Assembly (NCBI RefSeq): GCF_019312585.1
Contig: NZ_JAHWDP010000004.1
Location: 124,001-188,000 of the forward strand
DNA length: 64,000 nt
Reading direction: 5' to 3'
Origin: Halomarinibacterium sedimenti
GTDB lineage: Bacteria > Bacteroidota > Bacteroidia > Flavobacteriales > Flavobacteriaceae
Each line of letters starts with the position of its first letter. Position 1 is the stretch's first letter. The translations under genes were made by a program, and so were the position numbers. Shown piece after piece: positions 7,983 to 19,000 of this stretch. Under the pieces are notes generated by a model that saw only the letters and a program-made list of their open reading frames with translations, was not told where the DNA came from and did no database searches.

Positions 7983-9776
7983 TTATTTTCCTGAAAAATC
8001 GATTAATTTTCTTCGGTAGGCAGTTAGAAGTTTTGATTTTGATACAAATCCAAAATAACAATTTTGAGAAACAACTGGCAAATTCCATGCCCCTGAATCT
8101 TGAAATTTTTTCATAACGTCAGTCATTTTATCCTTTTCTAAATCAATAATTTCCAATGGGTTTTGCATAACATCTCTCGCAGTAACTTCAGTATATAAAC
8201 TTTGATCAAACATGACAGGGCGCAGGTCATCTAGTAATATTATTCCTTCCAGAGTATTGGTTTCGGGATGGACCACAGGGAAAATGTTTCGGTTAGATTT
8301 TACCACTGCTTTATGTACAATATCTCCGAGAGTCATTTCTGGATTAATAGAAATAAAATTTTGCTCCACGACAGATTGAATATCCATTAGCGTAAGTACA
8401 GCATGGTCTTTATTGTGTGTAATAAGTTCCCCTTTTCGTCCTAACTCCATGGTGTAAACCGAATGAGGATGGAAGTATTTGGTAATTGAAAACGAAATCG
8501 CTGCGGTTATCATTAACGGAATAAAAAGTTCGTATCCACCGGTTACTTCGGCAATTAAGAAAATTGCAGTTAGGGGCGCGTGAAGTACTCCAGCCATTAC
8601 ACCTGTCATCCCGACCAAGGTGAAATTACTTTCAGAAATATTAAAAGATAACCCTAATTGATTCAAAATTTTGGCAACCGTATAGCCCATAATACTTCCC
8701 ATAAATAGGGTAGGGGCAAAAATACCTCCAACACCTCCAGCACCGAAGGTTAGGGAAGTTGCAATGACTTTAAAAAATACCAATCCACCCAGCAACCCAA
8801 TCACCGTCCAACTGTTTGATAAATCTAAATGGAGAAAATTATTTTGCAATGCGGCTTCGGGGTTTCCTTGTACCAGATTATTCATTATATCGAATCCTTC
8901 CCCATATAAAGGTGGGATAAAATAGATGAGTATTCCAATTCCTAATCCACCAATAATAAGACGCTTTATGGGAGAGGCAATTTTGTCGAATAATTTCTGA
9001 ATACGTTCGTACATTTCAGTGAAGTAAATAGAGACAAAACCGGCAACAATACCTAGAATAATATAAAATGGAATATCCTTCAACTCAAAGGAATCTTCAA
9101 TTGAAAAAGGAAGAAGAATATCATTTCCGAAGAAAAAATAAGAAGTAATAATGGCTGAAACTGAAGCTAACAGTAAAGGAATTAATGAGGCCAATGTTAA
9201 ATCTAAACTAAATACTTCTACGGCAAAAATGATGGCAGCTATAGGCGCTTTAAAAATGGAAGCCATAGCTCCGGCAGCTGCACAACCAATAAGTAATGTG
9301 CGTGTTGCCTGATTTAAATGAAGGAATCTCGAAAGGTTGGAGCTGAACGCTGCACCTGTGGCAACGGTGGGTCCTTCTAGTCCAACAGATCCTCCAAACC
9401 CTACCGTAATTGGAGCTGCAATAAGGCTTCCAAACATCTGAAACCGTTTCATTATTCCTTTTTTCTTGGAAATGGCAAAAAGGGTAGATGGGATGCCGTG
9501 GTTTACTTTGTTACGAAGAACATATTTAATATAAAGATAGACGATAGTAAACCCAATAATTGGAAAAATAAAATAGAAGGCGGCATGATAATCTTTAACC
9601 AACTTTCCTTCCAATAAGGTTTGAATAAAATGGGTTAAGTTTTTGATGATTACGGCACCAATCCCAGCCATAAAACCTACCAAAATGCTTACGATAAAAA
9701 CAAACTGCTTATGGGATATGTGCTTTAAGCGCCATATCAAAAAACGAGTAAGCAATGTTTTTCTTTGTGTGGGCAT
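7983..9776 (-). CDS. ClC-family chloride transporter with C-terminal CBS domains
   Basis: This 597-residue ClC protein has the selectivity-filter motif GSVGLEGPT with Glu134 in the gating-glutamate position, and a second conserved motif GGVGGIFAPTLFMG. About 10-12 membrane helices cover residues 25-430. The C-terminal 150 residues carry two CBS modules (LGDIVHKAVV and VTARDVMQNPL mark their starts), which bind adenine nucleotides in many ClC proteins. Glu134 is conserved in both exchangers and channels, so the transport mode is not decided. The start ATG is four bases after a terminator hairpin that follows aspS, so expression needs readthrough or a cryptic promoter. An 81-residue membrane protein follows with no gap. 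Confidence 0.9.
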   Translation of the reverse strand: MPTQRKTLLTRFLIWRLKHISHKQFVFIVSILVGFMAGIGAVIIKNLTHFIQTLLEGKLVKDYHAAFYFIFPIIGFTIVYLYIKYVLRNKVNHGIPSTLFAISKKKGIMKRFQMFGSLIAAPITVGFGGSVGLEGPTVATGAAFSSNLSRFLHLNQATRTLLIGCAAAGAMASIFKAPIAAIIFAVEVFSLDLTLASLIPLLLASVSAIITSYFFFGNDILLPFSIEDSFELKDIPFYIILGIVAGFVSIYFTEMYERIQKLFDKIASPIKRLIIGGLGIGILIYFIPPLYGEGFDIMNNLVQGNPEAALQNNFLHLDLSNSWTVIGLLGGLVFFKVIATSLTFGAGGVGGIFAPTLFMGSIMGYTVAKILNQLGLSFNISESNFTLVGMTGVMAGVLHAPLTAIFLIAEVTGGYELFIPLMITAAISFSITKYFHPHSVYTMELGRKGELITHNKDHAVLTLMDIQSVVEQNFISINPEMTLGDIVHKAVVKSNRNIFPVVHPETNTLEGIILLDDLRPVMFDQSLYTEVTARDVMQNPLEIIDLEKDKMTDVMKKFQDSGAWNLPVVSQNCYFGFVSKSKLLTAYRRKLIDFSGK

Positions 9777-9780
9777 ACAA

Positions 9781-9804
9781 AAAAATCCTGCCGTAACAGG
9801 ATTT
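9781..9804 (-). terminator. aspS terminator abutting the ClC start codon
   Basis: An 8-bp stem (9783-9790 with 9797-9804) around a CCGTAA loop, followed on the minus strand by a run of seven T, lies in the 34-bp gap between the aspS stop and the ClC ATG. Confidence 0.75.
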
Positions 9805-9810
9805 AAAAAC

Positions 9811-11565
9811 TTAGGGTTTTAATACTACTTTTAAATTTAATTCATCTAATTGATCTTTATCTATAACCGCAGGTGCATCTATCATGACATCTCGACCTGC
9901 ATTGTTTTTAGGAAATGCAATAAAATCGCGAATAGTTTCCTGTCCGCCTAAAATGGCTACCAATCTATCTAGTCCAAACGCGATGCCTCCGTGAGGAGGG
10001 GCGCCGTATTGAAAGGCATCCATTAAAAAACCAAATTGAGCCTTTGCTTCTTCAGGCGTAAAGCCTAAATAGTCAAACATTTTTGATTGGATTCCTTTAT
10101 CGTGAATACGAATGGATCCTCCTCCAATTTCATTTCCGTTTAAAACTAAATCGTACGCATTTGCCTTTACATCTCCTGGATTGGTTTTTAATAACTCCAT
10201 TTGCCCCGGCTTTGGAGAGGTAAATGGATGGTGCATCGCGTGGTAGCGGTTTGTGTCTTCATCCCATTCTAGTAATGGGAAATCGACAACCCAAAGGGGA
10301 GCAAATTCCGTATGTTTTCGAAGCCCAAGTTGTTCGGCAAGGTGCATTCGTAAAGCACTTAGCTGTGTTCTTACTTTGTTTGTTTCACCTGAAAGGACAC
10401 AAATTAAATCACCAGGCTTAGCTCCTGTTGTTTCGGCCCATTTTGCTAAATCTTCTTCCGTATAAAATTTATCGACAGAGGATTTAAAAGTACCGTCTTC
10501 ATTATAACGACAATAGACCATTCCCAAAGCGCCAATTTGTGGCCGTTTTACCCAGTCTATGAGATTGTCTATTTCTTTTCGAGTAAAAGAATTACCGCCC
10601 GGTACAGCGATTCCCACCACTAATTCGGCAGAATTAAAAACATTGAAGTCTTTGTGTTGAGAAACAGCATTTAATTCTCCAAAATCCATCCCAAAACGAA
10701 TGTCTGGTTTATCATTTCCGTAGCGTTTCATGGCCTCGTCATAGGTCATTCTTGGGAAATCCCCAATGTTAACACCATTAATTTCTTTTAGTAAATGTCG
10801 TGTTAACCCTTCAAATGTATTCAGGATATCTTCTTGTTCCACAAATGCCATTTCACAGTCTATTTGGGTAAATTCTGGTTGTCTATCGGCACGTAAATCT
10901 TCATCGCGGAAACATTTAACAATTTGAAAATATTTATCCATACCTCCCACCATTAATAACTGTTTAAAGGTTTGTGGAGATTGGGGAAGCGCATAAAATT
11001 GACCAGCGTTCATTCGGCTTGGAACCACAAAATCACGTGCCCCTTCAGGGGTTGATTTTATAAGGTAAGGAGTTTCAACTTCAACAAAATTCTTGGCAGA
11101 AAGATAATTTCTTACAGCCATTGTCACTTTATGACGAAAAATTAAATTTTCGCGAACAGGTTTACGACGAATATCAAGATAACGATACTTCATTCTTAAA
11201 TCTTCCCCCCCATCGGTTTCATCTTCAATAGTAAAAGGAGGCGTTAGTGAATTATTTAAAATAGTAAGTTTGGAAACTAATATTTCAATATCTCCTGTAG
11301 GTATATTTGGATTTTTAGATTCTCGTTCAATCACAGTTCCAGTCACTTGAATTACAAATTCACGCCCAAGTTTGGAAGCGACTTCCATAACTTCTTTAGG
11401 AGTTCTTTCTTCATCAAAAATTAATTGGGTAATCCCATAACGATCACGAAGATCGACCCAGATCATAAATCCTTTATTACGTAATTTTTGCACCCACCCA
11501 GAAAGGGTAACGGTTTCGTTAATATTGATTTTTGTTAACTCACCGTTGCTATGTGTTCTATACAT
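9811..11565 (-). CDS. aspS: Aspartyl-tRNA synthetase
   Basis: This class IIb synthetase charges tRNA-Asp. It has an N-terminal OB-fold anticodon-binding domain ([20 protein letters not shown]), class II motif 2 ([18 protein letters not shown]), the bacterial insertion domain, and motif 3 ([17 protein letters not shown]). The start chosen here is the ATG that gives [10 protein letters not shown] and 584 residues; a longer frame begins at an upstream TTG but only adds seven unlikely residues. A TACCTTTG promoter element lies 18 bp upstream. Whether it also charges tRNA-Asn is unlikely to matter, because the window encodes asnS. Confidence 0.95.
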   Translation of the reverse strand: MYRTHSNGELTKININETVTLSGWVQKLRNKGFMIWVDLRDRYGITQLIFDEERTPKEVMEVASKLGREFVIQVTGTVIERESKNPNIPTGDIEILVSKLTILNNSLTPPFTIEDETDGGEDLRMKYRYLDIRRKPVRENLIFRHKVTMAVRNYLSAKNFVEVETPYLIKSTPEGARDFVVPSRMNAGQFYALPQSPQTFKQLLMVGGMDKYFQIVKCFRDEDLRADRQPEFTQIDCEMAFVEQEDILNTFEGLTRHLLKEINGVNIGDFPRMTYDEAMKRYGNDKPDIRFGMDFGELNAVSQHKDFNVFNSAELVVGIAVPGGNSFTRKEIDNLIDWVKRPQIGALGMVYCRYNEDGTFKSSVDKFYTEEDLAKWAETTGAKPGDLICVLSGETNKVRTQLSALRMHLAEQLGLRKHTEFAPLWVVDFPLLEWDEDTNRYHAMHHPFTSPKPGQMELLKTNPGDVKANAYDLVLNGNEIGGGSIRIHDKGIQSKMFDYLGFTPEEAKAQFGFLMDAFQYGAPPHGGIAFGLDRLVAILGGQETIRDFIAFPKNNAGRDVMIDAPAVIDKDQLDELNLKVVLKP

Positions 11566-11583
11566 GATTTTAAAAATAAAGTG

Positions 11584-11591
11584 CAAAGGTA
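11584..11591 (-). promoter_or_regulatory. Predicted aspS promoter -7 element (TACCTTTG)
   Basis: An exact TAnnTTTG match on the minus strand, 18 bases before the aspS ATG. Confidence 0.55.
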
Positions 11592-11725
11592 ATAAGAAGT
11601 TAAGATAGAGATTGCAATTTTTTAAGGTATCTCAATTGTTTGCATTTTATAAATATCATATCGGAATCGAGGAGGATTGATAAATCTTTAGTAACTTAGT
11701 TGGATAAAACTCAAAACCAAAAACT

Positions 11726-14686
11726 ATGAAACAAAACGACTTTAAATTCAGGATACTCCTGTTTTTATTTATTTCCCCTTTTTTAATGGTGGCACAGGTG
11801 TCACTCACGGGGACAGTAAACAGCGATAAGGGGGATACAGTTCCCTTTGCAAATGTAATTGAGAAAGGAACTTCTAATGGAACCACCACAGACGTAGATG
11901 GAAAATTTACTATTGAGGTTTCAAATCTTCCCGCAACCTTGGTATTTTCATCTCTTGGGTTTGAAACATTGGAACAATCTGTTACAACAGCCGGTGTTGT
12001 CAATGTAACCATTATTGAATCTGCCGAATCCCTTGAGGAGGTTGTAATTACGGGTTTAGCTTCTTCAACAAAACGATCCAACTCGGCGAATTCGGTGGCT
12101 TCTATTACCGCCAATGAGCTTATTGGAACTACTGCGCAATCTGGACTTGACGGTGCATTGTACGGCAAGTTTAACGGTGCAGAGATAAAAGCCAACTCTG
12201 GAGCTCCCGGGGGAGGTATTTCTATGAGATTAAGAGGGGTAACATCCATATTTGGAGACCAACAACCATTATTTATTGTCGATGGGATTTATGTTGATAA
12301 TTCAACTATTGGTTTAGGAAACAATGTGGTGAGTGAAGCTGCTGGTGGTGGAAATCCATCTACCAATCAGGATGACGCAACCAACCGTATTGCAGATATT
12401 GATCCAAACGATATTGAAAATGTTGAAATCTTAAAAGGAGCTTCTGCAGCGGCTATCTATGGATCTCGTGCAGCGGGTGGGGTTGTAATTATTACTACCA
12501 AAAGAGGAAGACTAGGCAAACCTAAAGTTTCATTATCACATACAGTAGGTTTGAGACAAGCGACACAATTATTAGGTTTAAGAGATTGGGATCAATCTGA
12601 AATAGAAGGCTTAGGAGGTCCGTCTAACTATAATTTAGAGGCTTTAAGAGATTATGAGAAGGAACTTTTTGGAACGACTAGGATGTCATTCAGCACAAGA
12701 TTTTCAACCTCGGGAGCAAAGGAGAATACAGATTATTTCTTTGGAGCAACCCACACTAAAGAACCTGGATTGGTTGATAATACGGGATATACTAAAAGCT
12801 CTATTAGGCTTAATTTAGGGCAAAAGTTTACAGATTGGCTGGATTTATATGTAACTTCAAATTATATAAATTCTGAAGCGGATCGTGGATTCTTCAATAA
12901 TGGTAATGCTAACCGTACTGTTGGTTACGCCTTAGCATTTACCTATCCTTGGGAAAATTTATCACCCGTGGATGGTGTGTATCCTCAAGGAGGTGCTGGA
13001 TCAAATGTTTTAGAAACAGTTGCCTTGACGAGAAACGAAGAAAAAATAAATCGTTTTATAGGAAGTGCTACTTCTAATCTTAAATTGGTAACAACAGATA
13101 GTAACAGGTTAAAACTTGTTTTACAAGGAGGTTTTGATCAGTACACCTTACGTTCAACTAGTATTTTTCCAAGAGCGTTGTCCTATTTTAGAGATCCATC
13201 TTCTTTAGGAGGGGTGGCTATTTCTGGATCAACAGTAAATACAAACTTCAATTTATCTGCCTTTTTAGTTCACGATTTAAACTTAGATAACGGTTTAAGC
13301 TTTACGACTCAGGTGGGTAATTTCTTGCAGAATTTCGATCGAAATACAGTAATAACAATTGCTTCTGGATTAAATGGATCGCAAACGAATTTAGGTCAAG
13401 CATCCAACGTATCAACTTCGCAAGTTATTATACCCCAAAGAGATACAGGATTTTTTGGTCAAACCGAAATAAACTGGAGTGATAAAGTTATCGCTACGGT
13501 GGGTGTTAGAGGTGATAAATCAACAAACAACGGAGATGCGAATAAAACGTATTATTACCCTAAAGGTAACTTAGCGGTTAATATTCACAAATTCTCAGAT
13601 TTAGGATTTGTAAGTACATTTAAGCCGAGAGTTGCATATGGAGAGTCTGGAAGGTTCGCGCCATTTAACGCTCGTTTTACCAATTTTAATGCTCAATTTA
13701 TTGGTGGTGTATCGGGTAATACAATAGGTAACCTAAGAGGAAATCCTAATATTGAACCAGAAAGACAATCTGAATTAGAATATGGTTTAGATTTGGGGTT
13801 ATTTAATAACAGGATAAGAGTGGAGGCATCTTTATATAATAAGAAAATCGATGATTTATTATTACAGGCTTCTACCCCAACTTCTAGTGGATTTACAAGT
13901 CAATTTACTAATGGGGCTGAGCTCGTAAATGATGGGATTGAGTTATACCTTGATGCCTTAGTTGTAGATAGTGATAACTTCTCTTGGAGTACTAATCTAA
14001 AGTGGTGGAAAAATAAATCTGAAGTGACTCGCCTTGATGTGCCAAGCTTTACTGTTGGAGGGTTTGCGGCTTCATTAGGAACCTTCCAAATTCAAGAAGG
14101 AAAACCTGCGACACAAATTGTGGGAACCTACGACCCAAGCGCTTATACAGATGCTGAAATCGCTGCGAGAGATCCTGAGGGAGATGGATTTTTTGTGTAT
14201 GGTGATGCGGAACCAGATTTCCAGATGTCTTGGTCTAACAATATTAAGTTTAAGAATATCGAATTGTCGTTCCTATGGCACTGGAAAGAAGGTGGTGATG
14301 GAATTAACCTAACGACACTTTTATATGACCTTGCTGGAACTACTTGGGATTATGACGAATTTGGTCTTGACCCTTCGGGACAATTAGCTAATGGTCCTTA
14401 TCGTGCAAGTCAGGCATTTGTAAATCCTGATCCAGTAATTGAAGATGCTGGATATATAAGATTAAGAGAAGTAGGAATTTATTATACCCTTCCTTCTGGG
14501 TTGATAAAGTATGCCGATAAAATACAATTTGGTTTTTCTGGAAGAAACTTGATAAACATATTTGATTATAATAGTTATGATCCTGAAGTTTCAAATTTTG
14601 GAAATAACGTATTAGCAAATAACGTGGAGGTAACTCCTTACCCAGCATCTAGATTTATTAACTTTCACTTAAATGTGGACTTTTAA
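11726..14686 (+). CDS. SusC/RagA-type TonB-dependent outer-membrane transporter
   Basis: A 986-residue outer-membrane importer that works with the following SusD-like lipoprotein. A signal peptide ends at about residue 24 (FLMVAQ). Next comes a carboxypeptidase-D-like regulatory domain (residues 26-95), then a TonB plug with the SusC landmarks RLRGVTSIFGDQQPLFIVDG and LKGASAAAIYGSRAAGGVV, then a 22-stranded barrel ending FINFHLNVDF, whose terminal Phe is typical of barrel insertion signals. No anti-sigma-interacting N-terminal domain is evident. No glycoside hydrolase, peptidase or sigma/anti-sigma pair adjoins it, so the substrate (glycan, peptide or other oligomer) cannot be inferred. Confidence 0.93.
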   Translation: MKQNDFKFRILLFLFISPFLMVAQVSLTGTVNSDKGDTVPFANVIEKGTSNGTTTDVDGKFTIEVSNLPATLVFSSLGFETLEQSVTTAGVVNVTIIESAESLEEVVITGLASSTKRSNSANSVASITANELIGTTAQSGLDGALYGKFNGAEIKANSGAPGGGISMRLRGVTSIFGDQQPLFIVDGIYVDNSTIGLGNNVVSEAAGGGNPSTNQDDATNRIADIDPNDIENVEILKGASAAAIYGSRAAGGVVIITTKRGRLGKPKVSLSHTVGLRQATQLLGLRDWDQSEIEGLGGPSNYNLEALRDYEKELFGTTRMSFSTRFSTSGAKENTDYFFGATHTKEPGLVDNTGYTKSSIRLNLGQKFTDWLDLYVTSNYINSEADRGFFNNGNANRTVGYALAFTYPWENLSPVDGVYPQGGAGSNVLETVALTRNEEKINRFIGSATSNLKLVTTDSNRLKLVLQGGFDQYTLRSTSIFPRALSYFRDPSSLGGVAISGSTVNTNFNLSAFLVHDLNLDNGLSFTTQVGNFLQNFDRNTVITIASGLNGSQTNLGQASNVSTSQVIIPQRDTGFFGQTEINWSDKVIATVGVRGDKSTNNGDANKTYYYPKGNLAVNIHKFSDLGFVSTFKPRVAYGESGRFAPFNARFTNFNAQFIGGVSGNTIGNLRGNPNIEPERQSELEYGLDLGLFNNRIRVEASLYNKKIDDLLLQASTPTSSGFTSQFTNGAELVNDGIELYLDALVVDSDNFSWSTNLKWWKNKSEVTRLDVPSFTVGGFAASLGTFQIQEGKPATQIVGTYDPSAYTDAEIAARDPEGDGFFVYGDAEPDFQMSWSNNIKFKNIELSFLWHWKEGGDGINLTTLLYDLAGTTWDYDEFGLDPSGQLANGPYRASQAFVNPDPVIEDAGYIRLREVGIYYTLPSGLIKYADKIQFGFSGRNLINIFDYNSYDPEVSNFGNNVLANNVEVTPYPASRFINFHLNVDF

Positions 14687-14698
14687 AATATAACAATC

Positions 14699-15997
14699 AT
14701 GAAATATATAAAATATATACTTATAAGCAGTATGGTGGTATTTACTGGATGTACGTTGGACGAAATTCAAAATCCAAACTCACCCAGCGAAGAAACTTTT
14801 GCTGAAAATGCATCTCAAGCAGATATTCAACTTTTAGCCGTTGGGCTAGAAGCTGTAATGCGAAATGACATAGCATTTCATTATAACTCGGTTAGCATTT
14901 TAGCTAGAGAATATTATGACTTATCTGGGGTCGATCCGAGATATACAGGAGAACTTTTAAAAGGACCGTTAGATAACAATGGATTTTTAACAACGCGTGC
15001 TTTTGCAGCGTGGTATAAAGTGGTCAAGTCTGCTAATTTGTTAGTGCCAGCGGTAGAGAATTCCCTTGCTGGATTTTCGGATGAGACTAAAAATGGATAT
15101 TATGGTTTTGCCAAAACCCTTAAGGCATATGCGTTATTAATGGTGGCAAATCGAAATTATACCAATGGTATTAGGATTGATGTTGAAGATCCTGATAATT
15201 TAGGGCCGATTGTAAGCTATGAAAATGCTTTATCTGAAATAATGGATTTATTAAATGAAGCGAATTCAAACCTTGCATCTGCAGGAGGTTCTTTTGATTT
15301 TAATACTACTTTAGGGTTTGATACTCCTTCAGATTTTTCCAAATTTAATAGAGCCATAGCTGCTCGAGTGGCATTATACCAAGGGGACAATCAGCAAGCT
15401 CTGTCTATGTTAAGCAACTCATTTTTCGATTTAAACGGAGATTTATGGACAGGAGCTACTCATGTGTTTGGACTAACTGGGAATGACCTTCAAAATACGC
15501 TGTTTCACGTATTAAACCAATCTGGACAGGAATTTATGATTCATGATTCTTGGATCAATGATGCAGAAGCCGGGGATTTGAGAGTAGCAGAGAAATCGAA
15601 CCTTTTTGATGGAGGGACCGTTCTTTTTGATGGTTTAACGGCTGACTATCAAATTGCCCTTTACGATAGTAATGTGGATCCCATTTATTTAATTCGAAAT
15701 GAAGAATTGATTCTTATTTATGCAGAAGCTCAAATAGGTCTGGATAATAACCAAGCAGTTGCTGCCATCAATGTTGTAAGAAATGCAGCTGGGATAGGTG
15801 ACTATTCAGGAGATACTGATAATAATTCGTTGATTGAAGAAGTACTTAAACAAAGGAGATATTCTCTTTTAGGAGAGGGACATCGATGGATTGACTTGAG
15901 ACGTTTAAATAGATTGAATGAAAACTATGTTCCGCTTGATAGAACTGGCGATAACATTATTGATGCTTTCCCAACTCCTTTCACAGAAGGACTATAA
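14699..15997 (+). CDS. SusD/RagB-type substrate-binding lipoprotein
   Basis: A 432-residue outer-membrane lipoprotein, with lipobox VFTGC at residues 15-19, that caps the SusC channel and binds substrate. The mostly helical body and the C-terminal landmarks RNEELILIYAEAQIG and EVLKQRRYSLLGEGHRWIDLRR are characteristic of SusD/RagB proteins. It starts 12 bp after the susC-like stop and ends at a terminator, so the transcription unit is just these two genes. It is shorter than many glycan-type SusD proteins (often over 500 residues); this may point to a small or peptide-like ligand, which is only a suggestion. Confidence 0.9.
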   Translation: MKYIKYILISSMVVFTGCTLDEIQNPNSPSEETFAENASQADIQLLAVGLEAVMRNDIAFHYNSVSILAREYYDLSGVDPRYTGELLKGPLDNNGFLTTRAFAAWYKVVKSANLLVPAVENSLAGFSDETKNGYYGFAKTLKAYALLMVANRNYTNGIRIDVEDPDNLGPIVSYENALSEIMDLLNEANSNLASAGGSFDFNTTLGFDTPSDFSKFNRAIAARVALYQGDNQQALSMLSNSFFDLNGDLWTGATHVFGLTGNDLQNTLFHVLNQSGQEFMIHDSWINDAEAGDLRVAEKSNLFDGGTVLFDGLTADYQIALYDSNVDPIYLIRNEELILIYAEAQIGLDNNQAVAAINVVRNAAGIGDYSGDTDNNSLIEEVLKQRRYSLLGEGHRWIDLRRLNRLNENYVPLDRTGDNIIDAFPTPFTEGL

Positions 15998-16017
15998 ATT
16001 TAAATTGAAATAAAACA

Positions 16018-16049
16018 AAAGCCCTTCAGATTAATGAAGGGCTTTTTTT
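16018..16049. terminator. Bidirectional terminator between susD-like and RND genes
   Basis: An 11-bp perfect stem AAAGCCCTTCA / TGAAGGGCTTT (16018-16028 with 16035-16045), loop GATTAA, with a T run on the plus side and an A run that gives T on the minus side. Confidence 0.88.
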
Positions 16050-16066
16050 ATGAATTATTATTCTTT

Positions 16067-19000
16067 TTATGAAGCACTTTCAGCAATTGTTTCGGTTTTT
16101 CCAAACCAACCTCTCAAGCGCAATTTCAACCTATGCACAATATAAAACAATACAGGCACAATAATTAAGGTTAAGAAGGTTGCAATGATTAATCCATAGA
16201 TAACGGCCCACGCCAAGGGTCCCCAGAAAATAACGTTGTCTCCACCAATGTAGATATTTGGATTAAATTCTGAAAATAATGAAAAGAAATCCATATTAAA
16301 CCCAATGGCCAATGGGATTAACCCTAATACCGTTGTAATGGCTGTTAACAATACTGGACGTAAACGAGCTTTACCTGCTTTAATAATAATCTCCTTCACT
16401 TCTTGTTTAGGAAGTAAAGCATTATCATCAATATCCAATTCTACCATTCTCCTATCTATTAGAAGTTGGGTGTAATCTAAAAGAACCACACCATTATTTA
16501 CAACAATACCCGCTAGAGATATAATCCCCATCATAGTCATCATAATGACAAAAGAAGCTCCAGTAATCAAAATCCCACCAAAAACCCCAATAAAGCTCAA
16601 GAAAATTGCCAACATAATAATGGTTGGTTTTGAAATCGAGCTAAACTGAAAAATAAGGATTAGCATAATTAATCCTAGTCCCGAGAAGAAAGCCCCCATT
16701 AAAAAAGCCATTTGCTTATTTTGTTCTTCAATTTGACCCGTATAATCAATAGATACTCCTTTAGGGAGTTCAGTAAAGTTTGCCATTTCAGTTTGTATTT
16801 GGCTTACAATAGCTCCTGCGTCGGTATACCCTGGCTCGAGGGCAGAATATACAGTTACCACCCTCTTTTTGTCACGGTGTTTTATAGCACTAAATGAAGA
16901 TGTGTTTTTTCTAGTGGTAACAGCAGATAAAGGTATTTCCTTTAATTGTCCAGTAGCTTGATCTCTAAACGTAATGTTTTGGTTAAATAAAGCACTTTTG
17001 CTATCCTTATTATCTTCATTAAAGCGGATATTAATATCAAAATCATCTCCATCTTTTTTATAAATACCTGCTTTTTCACCAAAAACCGAACGACGTAATT
17101 GATTCCCTACTTGCCCAGCAGAAACACCTAATTCTCCTGCTTTTTCTCGATCTACATACACCTGCATGGAAGGCTTGCCTTTGTTTACATCAATTTTTAA
17201 CTCATCAATCCCAGCAATATTTCGAGAATTAATAAAGTTTCTCATGATTTCTGCCGTTTGAATAAGCTGATCATAATCATCTCCTTCAATTTCAATATTA
17301 ATAGGATACCCTGCTGGAGGGCCTGCGGCATCCTTTTCAACCGAAATGGCAACACCAGGATAAATTCCTTTTAAAGCTTCTTGAACTTTTTTTCGCAGTA
17401 CTTCACTGTCTTTCCCTTTTCTAAATTTATATTCGCGCATAGTTGCTGTAATCTTCCCACGATGTGGCATTTCGGCTGAGCTACCTCCATCGGTCTGTGG
17501 GTTTCCAGCTCCTTCTCCTACTTGGGATACAGCAGATTCTACCAAGAAATTATAACCATCACTCTCTTTATATTCATTGTCATTTACAATACCATACACG
17601 CGCTGCTCAATATCCTTTGTAATGGCATTGGTTTTTTCTATATCTGTACCTTGAGGATATTCGATATACACTATAATTTGGTTGGGCTTATTATCTGGGA
17701 AAAATTCAACACTTGTTCTTTGGCTACCTATGGAAGCTCCAAATAATCCAAAAACAATAAATAGCAACAGAAAAGTTCCACCAAAAAAAGCGAATGGCTT
17801 CCATCCTGTAAGAGCGAAATTGAGAGTTCTTTTGTATTTTTCTTCTAACCACGGAAGTGAATGACGTTGAAAATAATTAGCCCATCTTTTCAAAAAGTAC
17901 TTATAAATCCAAAATAAAACGGCCGTAAAAATCATTAGTGTCCCTAAACCTCTAATGGCTCCACCTACTAATAAAATAATAATTCCCAATCCTCCCAAAA
18001 TTGATGAAAGCATGAGTAAACTTTTAAGAGAAAGGACTCTTTCTTCCGTTTCCATAAATTGAGAAACCAATACAGAGTTCATAAAAATGGCAACAAATAG
18101 CGAAGACCCCAAAACTACCGATAATGTAATAGGGAAATAAATCATGAATTCTCCCATAACTCCTGGCCACATTCCTAATGGGACAAAGGCCGCCACGGTA
18201 GTTAATGTTGAAATAATAATTGGGAAAGCGATTTCACCAATACCTTTTTTAGCGGCTTCAATTCTGGACATGCCTTCCTCATCCATGAGACGATATACAT
18301 TTTCTACCACTACAATTCCATTATCCACCAGCATTCCTAATCCCATGATTAAAGCAAAAAGAATCATGGTATTCATGGTATAGCCTAAAGCAGAAAGAAT
18401 CATAAAACTCATAAACATAGACATTGGAATGGCAAACCCCACAAACAATGCATTCCTGAATCCTAAGAAGAACATGAGTACAGTAACCACCAGTATAATA
18501 CCAAAGATTATATTATTTACAAGGTCATCTACTTGATTTAACGTTTTGGCAGATTGATCATTGGCAATTGTTACCTCCACATCTTGTGGGAATACATTTT
18601 CACGAGCATCTTCAATAATTTTTTCAATTTTTTGTGCTGCCTCAACCATGTTTTTCCCAGCGCGCTTCTTTACATCAAGCATTACTACGCCTTCTCCAAA
18701 TTCTCGAGCGTAGGTAGTTTTTTCTTCTTCTTGAAAGCTCACTTTGGCAACATCTTTTAAGTAAACGGCCCCATTTTGAGTTTTTACAACAAAATTTTCA
18801 AGTTCTTCGGGTTTTTCTATCTCTCCTAAAATTCGGATGGTTCTTCGTTGACCACTGGCAATAACATTTCCAGCAGACATCGTCATATTTCCATTTCTAA
18901 TGGCATTGAGGATGTCATCAAAACTCACTTTGGCCGCCATCATCTTGTAAATATCTACGGCAACCTGTACTTCTTTTTCTTGTGCACCTCGAATATCGGC

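Noticed and set aside
11656-12249. 197-residue open frame on the minus strand
   Set aside because: It lies antisense to the start of the SusC gene, including its signal peptide and plug.
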